Assembly: GCA_030248135.1 (NCBI GenBank)
Contig: JASANC010004370.1
Span: forward strand, 34,600-98,599
Direction of reading: 5' to 3'
DNA length: 64,000 bases
Source of the DNA: Theristus sp. LFF4_11
Taxonomy: Eukaryota > Nematoda > Chromadorea > Monhysterida > Xyalidae
Every line of letters starts with the position of its first letter. The first letter of the stretch is position 1. This document shows positions 34,401 through 47,041 of the stretch, one piece after another. A program made the position numbers and the translations under genes. Under the pieces are notes generated by a model. The model worked only from the letters and a program-made list of their open reading frames with translations. It had not been told where the DNA came from and ran no database searches.

Positions 34401-34665
34401 AGGTACGGTATGGCCGGTTAAACATGGCAGCTTTTTTCAGGGTGCAAGGAGCGCGCGAATTTTGAATGAAAGAAAAAAGACGTTCAGAAACTGAATTGTG
34501 TGACAAATTTGACGCGTTTTTTAAACTAATGGATTATCCGCGCTATTCTATTCATTCTTAATCCCTTTTACACGTGATTGGGAATTACGTTGGCTTTTTT
34601 GAAAAAGACAACTCCTAGTCTGCGGCTAATCCCGCCTTGATGAACTGCCTCATTTATTCGGCCAT
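34400..34665 (+). repeat. Dispersed repeat DR1, copy 2
   Basis: TTTTTTCAGGGTGCAAGGAG, CACGTGATTGGGAATTACG, TTTTGAAAAAGACAACTCCT and TGCCTCATTTATTCGGCCAT are shared with 35600-35815 and, in part, 9885-10022. Confidence 0.6.
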
Positions 34666-34669
34666 ACTG

Positions 34670-34815
34670 TACCCACAATTTCGTTTAAAACCATTACACT
34701 TTTAATATCGACGTGAGTTTAAATCGAAAGTCGAAAAACGTTTGGTTTTTGGCTTCTAAATAACTGTGTGATTTTCAATCGCTACGTTTCTTTTTTATGC
34801 TTTTTATGCTGTGTG
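34670..34815 (+). repeat. Duplicated segment, partner at 31585-31735
   Basis: AAAACCATTACACTTTTAAT, AATCGAAAGTCGAAAAACG and CTAAATAACTGTGTGATTTT correspond to AAAACCATTCCACTTTTATA, AATCGAAAGTCCAAAAATG and CTAAATAACTGTGATTTTCA. The partner lies between the decayed exon and the TTAGGC array. This supports a segmental duplication linking that pseudogene region to the gene B 5' region. Confidence 0.65.
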
Positions 34816-35599
34816 TAGCAGCATTCGTTGCAGCATAAAATATGTTGAATGAAATAAAATCCGCAGTGGTTGAATTTGAATTGTTCGAACGTTCTTTCAA
34901 GCATTTTTTCCAATTTCTGGTGCATTCCTCTCTTGCTTTCAATGTTGGCAAACATAAAAATTGAAAAGATATCAGGAATAAAAATATTAGTAATTTTGAA
35001 ACCGAATGAAATTATAATTTCAGTTTCATGGGCATAAACAGGAAAGCACTAACGTCGTTACGTCCATCTGTTCCGACCGATCATTGTTTCCAGGATTTTT
35101 GTTTGTTGTTGCCGTGCATTGTTTTACTTGTTCGTATTACGTGCCTTACACTTTGAAAGCACACAACAAAACCATAACCAGAATTCAGGTTAGAACAAAT
35201 TGGAGGAATGACTTTTCGTTTTACCGGTCTCTGACGGTCTTCTTTTGCTTTTACTTACCCTTAGTTTACATAGTTTTCACTGTTATATTTTCAGATTTTT
35301 TTGTGACAAAAAATGACTGTTGACAAAATGCTTTTGCTGCTTGTTCTTGCAACAGTCCTGACCACTTTGATCGTAGCAGACTGTCCAAACAAAAAGGAGA
35401 TCAGGGAACAGGTTCGCAATAAAACTGGTTCCCGAGTAGTTACCAAATTTGAAAACATTTTTTTCTGAGAAGCGAAAAAATGAGTTTAATGAAGGGAAAC
35501 AAAATGTTGAACAAAGCATGTTGAACAAGGACGCTGAAAATTTTAGTACAAAAAATGTTGAGCAGATACATAGAATGTACACTGTATATGGTTGAAAGA

Positions 35600-35815
35600 T
35601 TTTTTGACGATCCCATTTTTTCAGGGTACTGTGAGCGCGTGACACTTGAATAAAAAAAGAAAAGTCGCTCGTTTTGGGCGTTATTTTGTCCATTGCACAC
35701 ACGTTGGACAAAGAAACCTGGCAATTTTGAAAAAAAAACACAACTCCCCAGTCCGCGGCGGGTCTCACCTTGATTAAGCAGACAAAGAGTGCCTTATTTA
35801 TTCGGTCACACTGTA
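35600..35815 (+). repeat. Dispersed repeat DR1, copy 3 (gene B intron 1)
   Basis: Shares TTTTTTCAGGGT, AAAGAAAAGTCG, TTTTGAAAAAAAA and CTTATTTATTCGG with copy 2. Diverged. Confidence 0.5.
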
Positions 35816-36739
35816 CATCTGTGCCAGTTACATTTTATGCAATTAAAGTGTTTTTACATTTCACATCCACTTCGTTTTTTTTATTGTTTCTCGCAAAGTT
35901 TCTATCGATTTCGCTCTGTGTCGTGTGCACAGCTGCTCGCTCTGCGCTGTGTGCGCTGCGCCAGCAATGGTGAGGCGCCGCCGTTGCGTCTGCAGTGGCC
36001 GCTGTCCAGTGTCTACGCGCAGCAATTAGCCGACAATTTGGCCATGCAGCGGACGGGCGAACAGAACTGCTGGATAGACGAGTGCGACGGAAATAATGGT
36101 CAGCAGTTTTCGTTTGGGCAAAAAAATATATTGTTGTCCATGGGAACTCATCGGGGCCATACTGAGAATGTGTCTCGACCTATCGAGTATTATCAGTTTT
36201 TGGATTCTGCGACTCGATGCGTTTGCAGACGGATAGAAAAGAAATTACAGTTTCAATGTGTGGCAAATTAAAATGGTCGACGATTCCGGCTCTAATTATT
36301 CATCAGGGCGCTGTGTTTTGCTATTTGATTTGAATAATTGCACAGTTGAAATTCTGCAACTGCTTACGCAGCACAAAATGAGGCAAAAAAAACAAGAAAA
36401 CGGGAACAAGCATGTAAACTAGGAGGATTATTCTTTGGTGGTGGTGGTTGTTGGTTCATGCGGATGCGCGAGCGAGCGAAGCGAGCGGACAGCGCATCAC
36501 GCATTATATGGCTGAATATGGACCTGCGCGCGTTTTCAAAATTTAGTCGCTGTCCTGCAGCAACTAATATACGTGCTGCAAACTTGATACTGTGCACACG
36601 TAGAGACCTGCCAAAGTTGCAAACTGTGCCGAAGAAAAATTTTCGCCAGACTTCTTTACGTACGTTCTAGACGCGAATTACCTATTCTGAAAAGTTGGTT
36701 ACTTATTCTTCTGTCTCCTTTTTTTTTTCAGCTATGTAA

Positions 36740-39700
36740 TCAATATGTGTTCGCCCTTTCAATTTTTACCTGCAACATTTTGACAGGTGAACAAAAATGT
36801 TTCCTGGGGTAATTCCATCCGGAGATTTTGCAAATTGGGTTAATTTTTTACCCAGACCCTGTTTTTGGGTAAAAAATTGGGTATTTTTAAAAGTTCGCAG
36901 GGTTTTCACCTGGTTTTAAGTGTTCGCCCTTTCAATTTTTGTCTAAAATTGTTTCATAACCGAACAAAATAGTTTCCTAGGGTAATTTCATCCGTAGATT
37001 TTGAAAATCTAATTACTTTTTTGCCCCGACTATTTTTTGGGCAAAAAATTGGGCACTTTCAAAAGTTCGGAGGTTTTGACCTGGTTTAAAATGTCGCCCT
37101 TTCAATTTTTGTCTGAAATTGTTTCATAACCAAACAAAAACGTTTCCTGGGGTAATTGCAGCTGTAGATTTTGAAAATCTGGTTACTTTTTTGCCCCGGC
37201 CCTTTTTGGGTCAAAAATTGGGCAATTTTTGTCTAAAGTTGATTCATAACCGAACAAAATAGTTTCCTGGGGTAATTTTATCCGTAGATTTAAAAAATCC
37301 AATTACTTTTTTGCCCCGACCATTTTTTGGGCAAAAAATTGGGCATTTTCAAAAGTTCGGAGGTTTTGACCTGGTTACAAATGTCGCCCTTTCAATTTTT
37401 GTCTGAAATTGTTTCATAACCAAACAAAAAAGTTTCCTGGGGTAATTGCAGCTGTAGATTTGGAAAATCTGGTTACTTTTTTGCCCCGGCCCCTTTTTGG
37501 GTCAAAAATTGGGCAATTTTTGTCTAAAGTTGTTTTATAACCGAACAAAATAGTTTCCTGGGGTAATTTCATCCGTAGATTTAAAAAATCCAATTACTTT
37601 TTTGCCCCGACCATTTTTTGGGCGAAAAATTGAAGTTTTCAAAAGTTCGGAAATTTTGACCTGGTTTCAAATGTCGCCCTATCAATTTTTGTCTGAAATT
37701 GTTCATAACCGAACAAAAAAGTTTCCTGGGGTAATTGCAGTTGTAGATTTTGAAAATCTGGTTACTTTTTTGCCCCGGCCCTTTTTGGGTCAAAAATTGG
37801 GCAATTTTTGTTTAAAGTTGTTTCATAACCGAACAAAATAGTTTCCTGGGGTAATTTCATCCGTAGATTTTAAAAATCCAATTACTTTTTTGCCCCGACC
37901 ATTTTTTGGGCAAAAATTGGGCATTTTCAAAAGTTCTGAGGTTTTGACCTGGTTTCAAATGTCGCCCTTTCAGTTTTTGTCTGAAATTGTTTTATAACCG
38001 AACAAAAAAGTTTCCTGAGGTAAGTGCAGCTGTAGATTTTGAAAATCTTGTTACTTTTTTGCCCCGGCCCTTTTTGGGTTAAAAATTGGGCATTTTTTGT
38101 CTAAAGTTGTTTCATAACCGAACAAAATAGTTTCCTGGGGTAATTGCAGCTGTAGATTTTGAAAAATAGGTTACTTTTTGCCCCTGCCTTTTTGGGTCAA
38201 AAATTGGGCAATTTTTGTCTAAAGTTGTTTCATAACCGAACAAAATAGTTTCCTGGGGTAATTTTATCCGTAGATTAAAAAAATCCAATTACTTTTTTGC
38301 CCCGACCATTTTTTGGGCAAAAATTGGAGTTTTTAAAAAGTTCGGAGATTTTGACCTGGTTTCAAATGTCGCCCTTTCAATTTTTGTCTGAAATTGTTTC
38401 ATAACCGAACAAAAAAGTTTCCTGGGGTAATTGCAGCTGTAGCTTTTGAAAATCTGGTTACTTTTTTGCCCCGGCCTTTTTGGGTCAAAAATTGGGCAAT
38501 TTTTGTTTAAAGTTGTTTCATAACCGAACAAAATAGTTTCCTGGGGTAGTTTCATCCGTAGATTTTAAAAATCCAATTACTTTTTTGCCCCGACCATTTT
38601 TTGGGCAAAAATTGGGCATTTTCAAAAGTTCTGAGGTTTTGACCTGGTTTCAAATGTCGCCCTTTCAGTTTTTGTCTGAAATTGTTTTATAACCGAACAA
38701 AAAAGTTTCCTGAGGTAAGTGCAGCTGTAGATTTTGAAAATCTTGTTACTTTTTTGCCCCGGCCCTTTTTGGGTTAAAAATTGGGCATTTTTTGTCTAAA
38801 GTTGTTTCATAACCGAACAAAATAGTTTCCTGGGGTAATTGCAGCTGTAGAATTTGAAAAATAGGTTACTTTTTGCCCCTGCCTTTTTGGGTCAAAAATT
38901 GGGCAATTTTTGTCTAAAGTTGTTTCATAACCGAACAAAATAGTTTCCTGGGGTAATTTTATCCGTAGATTTTAAAAATTCAATTACTTTTTTGCCACGA
39001 CCTTTTTTGGGCAAAAAATTGGGCATTTTCAAAAGTTCAAAGGTTTTGACCTGGTTTCAAATATCGCCCTTTCAATTTTTGTTTAAAGTTGTTTCATGCC
39101 GAACAAAAAAGTTTCCTGGGGTAATTTCAGCTGTAGATGTTGAAAATCCGGTTACTTTTTTGCCCCGACCCTTTTTGGGCAAAAATTGGGCAATTTTTGT
39201 CTAAAGTTGTTTCATAACCGAACAAAATAGTTTCCTGGGGTAATTTCATCCGTAGATTTTAAAAATTCAATTACTTTTTTGTCACGACCTTTTTTGGGCA
39301 AAAAATGGGCATTTTCAAAAGTTCAAAGGTTTTGACCTGGTTTCAAATGTCGCCCTTTCAATTTTTGTTTAAAATTGTTTCATGCCGAACAAAAAAGTTT
39401 CGTGGGGTAATTTCAGCTGTAGATGTTGAAAATCCGGTTACTTTTTTGCCCCGACCTTTTTGGCAAAAAATTCGGCATTTTCAAAAGTTCAAAGGTTTTG
39501 ACCTGGTTTCAAATATCGCCCTTTCAATTTTTGTTTAAAATTGTTTCATGCCGAACAAAAAAGTTTCCTGGGGTAATTTCAGCTGTAGATGTTGAAAATC
39601 CGGTTACTTTTTTGCCCCGACCCTTTTTGGGCAAAAATTGGGCATTTTTTGTCTAAAGTTGTTTCATAACCGAACAAAATAGTTTCCTGGGGTAATTGCA

Positions 39701-41140
39701 GCTGTAGATTTTGAAAAAATTGGTTACTTTTTGCCCCTGCCTTTTTGGGTCAAAAATTGGGCAATTTTTGTCTAAAGTTGTTTCATAACCGAACAAAATA
39801 GTTTCCTGGGGTAATTTTATCCGTAGATTTAAAAAATCCAATTACTTTTTTGCCCCGACCATTTTTTGGGCAAAAAATTGGAGTTTTCAAAAGTTCGGAG
39901 ATTTTGACCTGGTTTCAAATGTCGCCCTTTCAATTTTTGTCTGAAATTGTTTCATAACCGAACAAAAAAGTTTCCTGGGGTAATTGCAGCTGTAGCTTTT
40001 GAAAATCTGGTTACTTTTTTGCCCCGGCCTTTTTTGGGTCAAAAATTGGGCAATTTTTGTTTAAAGTTAGGTGTTTTATAACCGAACAAAATAGTTGCCT
40101 GGGGTAATTTCATCCGTAGATTTTAAAAATCCAATTACTTTTTTGCCCCGACCATTTTTTTGGGCAAAAATTGGGCATTTTCAAAAGTTCTGAGGTTTTG
40201 ACCTGGTTTCAAATGTCGCCCTTTCAATTTTTGTCTGAAATTGTTTCATAACCGAACAAAAAAGTTTCCTGGGGTAAGTGCAGCTGTAGCTTTTGAAAAT
40301 CTGGTTACTTTTTTGCCCCGGCCCTTTTTGGGTTAAAAACTGGGCATTTTTTGTCTAAAGTTGTTTCATAACCGAACAAAATAGTTTCCTGGGGTAATTG
40401 CAGCTGTAGATTTTGAAAAAATTGGTTACTTTTTGCCCAGGCCGTTTTTGGGTCAAAAATTGGGCAATTTTTGTCTAAAGTTGTTTTATAACAGAACAAA
40501 ATAGTTTCCTGGGGTAATTTCATCCGTAGATTTTAAAAATCCAATTACTTTTTTGCCCCGATTATTTTTTGGGCAAAAAATTGGGCATTTTCAAAATTTT
40601 GGAGGTTTTGACCTGATTTCAAGTGTCGCCCTTTCAATTTTTGTCTGAAATTGTTTCATAACCGAACAAAAAAGTGTCCTGGGGTAAGTGCAGCTGTAGA
40701 TTTTAAAAATCTGGTTACTTTTTTGCCGCGGCCCTTTTAAGGTTAAAAATTGGGCATTTTTTGTCTAAAGTTGTTTCATAACCGAACAAAAAAGTTTCCT
40801 GGGGTAAGTGCAGCTGTAGATTTTAAAATCTGATTACTTTTTTGCCCCGGCCCTTTTTGGGTAAAAAATTGAGCATTTTTTGTCTAAAGTTGTATCATAA
40901 CCGAACAAAAAAGTTTCCTGGGGTAATTGCAGCTGTAGATTTTGAAAAACCGGTTACTTTTTTACCCCCGCCCTCTTTTGGGTCAAAAATTGGGCATTTT
41001 TAAAAGTTCATAGACTTTGACATGGTTTCAAGTGTTCGCCTTTTCAAATTTCACCTTCGGCACTTTCGCAGTCGAACAAAAATGTTTCCCGGAATAATTT
41101 CATCCGTAGATTTTAAAAATTTAGTTAAATTTTTACCCCG
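36740..41140 (+). repeat. Satellite S1, 290-bp higher-order unit (170 + 120)
   Basis: GTTTCCTGGGGTAATT-type motifs sit at 36972, 37142, 37262, 37432, 37552, 37721 and 37841, so spacings alternate at about 170 and 120. The 170 unit has TCCGTAGATTTTAAAAATCC with ACCTGGTTTCAAATGTCGCC; the 120 unit has GCAGCTGTAGATTTTGAAAA. Later blocks are copied almost whole (37960-38290 against 38660-38950). Confidence 0.9.
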
Positions 41141-41845
41141 ACCCTTTCAGACACAGTGGGTTAAAACCCCTGGCCTACCCCAACAGGACGAATACAATGC
41201 GTAGCAACCCTCAAATTCAAGCACATAATTAGTTGAAACAAACAAAATTAGAAAAACGGCAACCAAATAACCAAAGTCGTGACGATTCGGGCGAATCAGC
41301 CGTGGAAACTTGGCGAGATCGGTCCAAAAACAAAAAACAGGAGTCCAGGGTAATTCAATGCGCTGATCAGGGATTTTTGGGTTACATTTCTTAAGGAAGC
41401 ACAGTTTTAGATACTGAATCGTGACAATTTCGGGTAAATCAGCCGTGGAACCTGACGGGCGACATCTCTCCAAAACGAAAAATGAAATCAGTGTAATCGC
41501 TGTAAGCCGAATGGGAAGTTCGGAAGAACGGATGCCCAACGCATTCTGAATTTTGTCCGATTTTGGGACTTATGTAAAAGTCAGAATATTATCTAAAAAT
41601 GCGGAGGACGCATATAAAAGGAGGAATATGGCTTTGTGTAAGCAGTGAGAAACTTTTTTGCTTCACAACTATTTTCAAGTTTCTGATGTGGCACACGGAT
41701 ACAAGTACATAAGAGCCATATTTTTGCGCCGTTTATTCATTATTTCGGTTGCACATGGTAGCCCTCTTACTTTTTCGACAAACGAAATTTTTACATTCGA
41801 TGAATTTCGAGCAAATAGTAACATAAAGCTGCCAAATTAAAGACA

Positions 41846-42110
41846 ACATCTTCGATCACTGACACTGCTTTGCCAAGGACAAAGCGTTGCGCAGAGGCAT
41901 TGGCGAAGACACTGTCCCCTTCTTGTGGCGAAGGCAATGTCCCCTTCTTGTGGCGAACGCAATGGCTCACGGAACGGACGGTTCAGCCAATATCCACACT
42001 CCTCCTATGTACATACAACAATCCACAGGACTTTGGTACCTTCGGGTTTTTTGGAATTGGGGAGGAAAGTGAAAATTAACGGAAGACAACACCTTTTTGT
42101 CACGGGTATG
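41846..42110 (+). repeat. Telomere-flank repeat TF, copy 2, without telomere array
   Basis: CTTCGATCACTGACACTGCT, GCGCAGAGGCATTGGCGAAG and AAAATTAACGGAAGACAACA match 18550-18745. An internal 22-base unit with TGTCCCCTTCTTGTGGCGAA is doubled. It lies at the centre of the giant foldback. Confidence 0.7.
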
Positions 42111-42127
42111 TATGTATGACCTATTTT

Positions 42128-42338
42128 TTAAACGTGTCCCACTGAAATGACGTCATGTGCCGCCAAACATGCGCTTGCCGTTCACTGCAAACCAGACTTT
42201 CCGTTTAGCCGATTTCTTTCCGTAAACAAATGGTGAATGTCGAATCGGTCACACCAAACTGAAATTTTAGTGCCTGTACTTTGACAAACGGGCGTTTTTT
42301 AAACCAAATGACGTCATTTTAGTCCGGACACGTTTGAA
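42128..42338. mobile_element. MITE family 2, copy 3
   Basis: AAACGTGTCCCACTGAAATG at the left and CCGGACACGTTT at the right; TGACGTCAT on both sides. Inserted immediately after the TF repeat. Confidence 0.85.
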
Positions 42339-43009
42339 TAAATCCACAGTACCTACATAGCTGTGCGTACGTCATCAACAATAAAGCTTACCGGTATCTG
42401 CAGCAACGCTTTGAAGTCTCTAATTTTTTGTTTCTGGACAGGTTTGCAGAATTTCGCACATGCTGTGATTTCACACTAAGCTGAAGAGGACAAGTGAAAA
42501 ACGCTTTGAAGGTTTTTAGGTTTTTCATTAAAACAAACGCGGCGCAAAAATATAACTCTTATGTACTTGTATCCGTGTGCCACATCAGAAACTTGAAAAT
42601 AGTTGTGAAGCAAAAAAGTTTCTCACTGCTTACACAAAGCCATATTCCTCCTTTTATATGCGTCCTCCGCATTTTTAGATAATAAATAAAGCAAATGTGA
42701 AAGTTTATTTGTCTACAATGTACGAGGGTTGCCACTTGCAACGGAAATAAAGAATAAACGGCGCAAAAATATGACTCTTATGTACTTGTATCCGTGTGTA
42801 CCACATCAGAGACTTGAAAAGCGTTGTCGAGCCAAGTCTTTCACTGCTTACACAAGGCCATATTCCTCCTTTTTTATGCGTCTCCCGCATTTTTAGATAA
42901 TATTCTGACTTTTACATAAGCCCCGAAGGTCGGACCAAAATCACAATTCTTTGGTCACACATTCTTCTAAACCCCGGACAACTCAGGTTTTTCATTTTTC
43001 GTTTTTTAG

Positions 43010-45055
43010 GCCAATTTCGCCTGTGCTATTTTAACGGCCGATTCCCCAAAATCCTCACGATTCAGTACCTGGAATCGCTCACATAAAAAGCTAACCCAAA
43101 ATCCGTGATCAGTGCATTGAATTACCCTGGAAAACAGCCTTTTCTTGATTTTTGTTTCTGGACCGATTTCGCAAACTTCCACGGCCGATTCGCCCGAAAT
43201 CGTCACGATTCAGCATCTAGAATTGCTCACGTAAGAAAACTAATCCAAAATTCGTGATCAGCGCATTGAATTACCCTGGAAAAACGGTTATCTCGTTTTT
43301 CATTTCTGGACCGATTTCGCCAATTTCCACGGCCGATTCGCCTGAAATCGTCACGATTCAGTATCTAGAGTTGCTCACGTAAGAAAACTAACCCAAAATT
43401 CGGGATCAGCGGATTGAATTACCCTGGAATTCACCCTTTTCTTGTTTTTCGTTCCTGGACCAATTTCGCCAACTTCCACGGCCGATTCGCCCGAAATCGT
43501 CACGATTCAGTATCTAAAGTTGCTCACATAAAAAAACTAACCCAAAATCCGTGATCAGTGCATTGAATTACCCTGGAAAACAGCCTTTTCTTGTTTTTCG
43601 TTTCTGGATCGATTTCGCCAAATTCCACGGCCGATTCGCCCGAAATCGTCACGATTCAGCGTCTAGAGTTGCTCACGTAAGAAAACTAATCCAAAATTCG
43701 TGATCAGCGCATTGAATTACCCTGGAAAAACGGTTTTCTCGTTTTTCATTTCTGGACCGATTTCGCCAATTTCCACGGCCGATTCGCCCGAAATCGTCAC
43801 GATTCAGTATCTAGAGTTGCTCACGTAAGAAAACTAACCCAAAATTCGTGATCAGCGGATTGAATTACCCTGGAATTCACCCTTTTCTTGTTTTTCGTTC
43901 CTAGACCAATTTCGCCAACTTCCACGGCCGATTCGCCCGAAATCGTCTCGATTCATTATCTAGAGTTTCTCACATAAAAAACTAACCCAAAATCCATTAT
44001 CAGTGCATTGAATTACCCTGGAAAACAGCCTTTTCTTGTTTTTTGTTTCTGGACCGATTTCGGCAACTTCCACGGCCGATTCGCCCGAAATCGTCACGAT
44101 TCAGCATCTAGAGTTGCTCACGTAAGAAAACTAATCCAAAATTCGTGACCAGCGAATTCAATTACCCTGGAAAACACCCTTTTCTTGTTTTTCGTTCCTG
44201 GACCAATTTCGCCAACTTCCGCGGCCGATTCGCCCAAAATCGTCACGATTCAGTATCTAGAGCTGCTCACATAAAAAACTAACCCAAAATCCGTTATCAG
44301 TGCATTGAATTACCCTGGAAAACAGCCTTTTCTTGTTTTTTGTTTCTGGACCGATTTCGCCAACTTCCACGGCCGATTCGCCCGAAATCGTCACGATTCA
44401 GTATCTAGAGTTGCTCACGTAAGAAAACTAACCCAAAATTCGTGATCAGCGGATTGAATTACCCTGGAATTCACCCTTTTCTTGTTTTTCGTTCCTGGAC
44501 CAATTTCGCCAACTTCCACGGCCGATTCGCCCGAAATCGTCACGATTCATTATCTAGAGTTGCTCACATAAAAAACTAACCCAAAATCCGTGATCAGTGC
44601 ATTGAATTACCCTGGAAAACAGCCTTTTCTTGTTTTTTGTTTCTGGACCGATTTCGGCAACTTCCACGGCCGATTCACCCGAAATCGTCACGATTCAGCA
44701 TCTAGAGTTGCTCACGTAAGAAAACTAATCCAAAATTCGTGATCAGCGGATTCAATTACCCTGGAAAACACCCTTTTCTTGTTTTTCGTTCTTGGACCGA
44801 TTTCGCCAACTTCCACGGCCGATTCGCCCAAAATCGTCACGATTCAGTATCTAGAGCTGCTCACATAAAAAACTAACCCAAAATCCGTTATCAGTGCATT
44901 GAATTACCCTGGAAAACAGCCTTTTCTTGTTTTTTGTTTCTGGGCCGATTTCGCCAACTTCCACGGCCGATTCGCCCGAAATCGTCACGATTCAGCATCT
45001 AGAGTTGCTCACGTAAGAAAACTAACCCAAAATCTGTGATCAGCGCTTTGAATTC
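43010..45055 (+). repeat. Satellite S2, 148-149-bp units, about 13-14 copies
   Basis: CACGATTCAG at 43204, 43352, 43501, 43650 and 43798 gives spacings of 148-149. Units share CCACGGCCGATTCGCCCGAA and AACTAACCCAAAATTCGTGA. Two inverted units lie at 41270-41560. Three unit types alternate (ending GGAAAACAGCC, GGAAAAACGG, GGAATTCACCC), so a trimer of about 446 bp is likely. Confidence 0.9.
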
Positions 45056-47041
45056 CTACGGACTAAACATTTCTCCTATTTTTCGTAGCTCAGACAAAAT
45101 TCGTAAGAGTGAAAAAATGATACCCAGTCAAAATGCTACGAATTTTCAAAAAATGCACAATTTTGACCCAAAAAATGCCCGGGCAAAAAATAAACTAAAT
45201 TTTCAGAATCTACGGATGAATTTACCCGAGGAAACATTTTTGTTCAACTGTGAAAGTGTCCCAGCTAAAAAATGAAAGGGCGAACACTAAAAACCCGGTG
45301 AAAACCCTGCGAACGTTTAAAAATGCCCAAATTTTTACCCCAAAAAGGGGTCGGGGAAAAAATTTACCTATTTTTACAAATCTACGGATGAAATTACCCT
45401 AGGAAACATTTTTGTTCAACTGTGAAAGTGTCCCAGCTAAAAATTGAAAGGGCGAACACTTGAAACCCGGTGAAAACGCTGCGAACTTTTAAAAATGCCC
45501 AAATTTTTACTCAAAAAAGTGGTCGGAGCAAAAAATTAACCCATTTTTCAAAATCTGCAGATGAAATTACCCCAGGAAACATTCTTGCTAGACTGTGAAC
45601 GTGTCGCAGGTAAAAACTGAAAGCGCGAACACATGTTGATGACATACCGAAAAAAAAGAGATAAGTAACATCAATTTCAGAATAGGTTTTTCGTGTCTAC
45701 AGCGTATGAAAAGTAGTCGGATAAAAATTTTTTCGCGGCTCCAAACACAACTTTGGGTGTTTGTTTCGTGTGCACAGAAACAGGTTTGTGGCTTATTAAT
45801 AGGTTCGCGCAGGACGCTGATGAAATTTGAAAAACGCGCGCGAGAGGATAACGGCTCATATAATGCGTGATGCGCTGTCCGCTCGCTGGCGCTCGCTCGC
45901 GCATCCGCATGATAATTATCCTAATAATCACTAATATCTAGTAATTACCTATTATTAGCTTTATGTAAGGCCCGGCATTTAAGCATGTTTTATTCGACCG
46001 TTTTTTCACATGGAATTTTCACCCTGATGTTTAGAAACTAAGTTTAGTTCTAACAGTATTTTTAGCCATGGACGTGCTGATTGTCGAGAACGACTTTGAT
46101 AACCCTCAACCCGTGCGACTTTTGCGCGCCGACGGACAATCAGAGACCATCGAGACGATCACCAATCACACGGTGCACAAACACCAGCTCATTGGTGCGG
46201 TGATGAACAGCAACAACGAATTGATGCTGGTTGCTTCTGGTCAATCTGGTTATGGTGAGCTGTGAGTTTAGTTGTAATTGGTACAATTGTGTACATATGA
46301 GCTATAATGCGTATATGTACATATATGCGTATAAGCTGCAGCTGTGGATGTGCATTATCACTGAACTGATGTTTGTGTTTGTCAACGCGATTCACCACAG
46401 TTGATTGATGTTACAATTTACTTAGAACGCTTGGTTTGGTTAATGCTGTTTGGTTAAGCAACTAAAATCAGATAATTATGCAGCAAATGACAGCGAAACA
46501 GCAGACGCCAGAAGAAAACTTCACCATTGGTATTGCACCGAGCGTGCGCTCTAATGCAGACCCTGTACATCGCTAGGCTTAAACATAAGAGCGTGCGGTC
46601 AACTGTCGCCCATGTGGCATTCACATCTCTGTGTGTGTGTTGTATTTCCTAGTCGACAACGCCTACAACAGCCACGTGTACAACGTGCGCACGCGGGCGT
46701 GGGTGACTTGGCATGTGCCGGCGTTGCAGTTGGCCAGACACGCAGATAGAACGACCGCACACTATCTGCCACGGTGGAACGTGTTCATCGTGTGCAGCTG
46801 CGACAACACACCCTGTGCACAGCCGTGCGAGCAGCGACCAGGCGACGGCCACATGCAGCCCTGGACGCTCGTTCCGTTCAATCGTACAGAGGCGCCCAAG
46901 CTCTGTCTGGAAGACCACGCCGGCGCCGTGCACCAGGTGTGCGCTCTTTGCTTGCGTCATAATTGGAGAAGATCTTTGATAAATGCTTAAAAATTTTATG
47001 GCGATTTTTAGTGAATTCATTCATCTGGATTATAGGACGTA

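Larger units (their letters stand above)
36455..45912. mobile_element. 9.46-kb composite foldback element (gene B intron 2)
   Basis: Outer ends TTCATGCGGATGCGCGAGCG and, inverted, CGCTCGCGCATCCGCATGA. Each arm has the same order inward: a terminal block of about 300 bp, satellite S1, satellite S2, then a unit with CTAAAAATGCGGAGGACGCA. The left arm has a long S1 (36740-41140) and about two S2 units (41270-41560). The right arm is the reverse: S2 of about 13-14 units (43010-45055) and S1 of only about three (45080-45640). The centre (41840-42360) holds a TF repeat and a family 2 MITE. No transposase ORF was recognised. A solo arm end lies at 21200-21557. Confidence 0.75.

Noticed and set aside
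37581..40523. ORFs such as FGYETTLDKNCPIFDPK on the minus strand
   Set aside because: Tandem translations of satellite S1; repeats of one chance frame.
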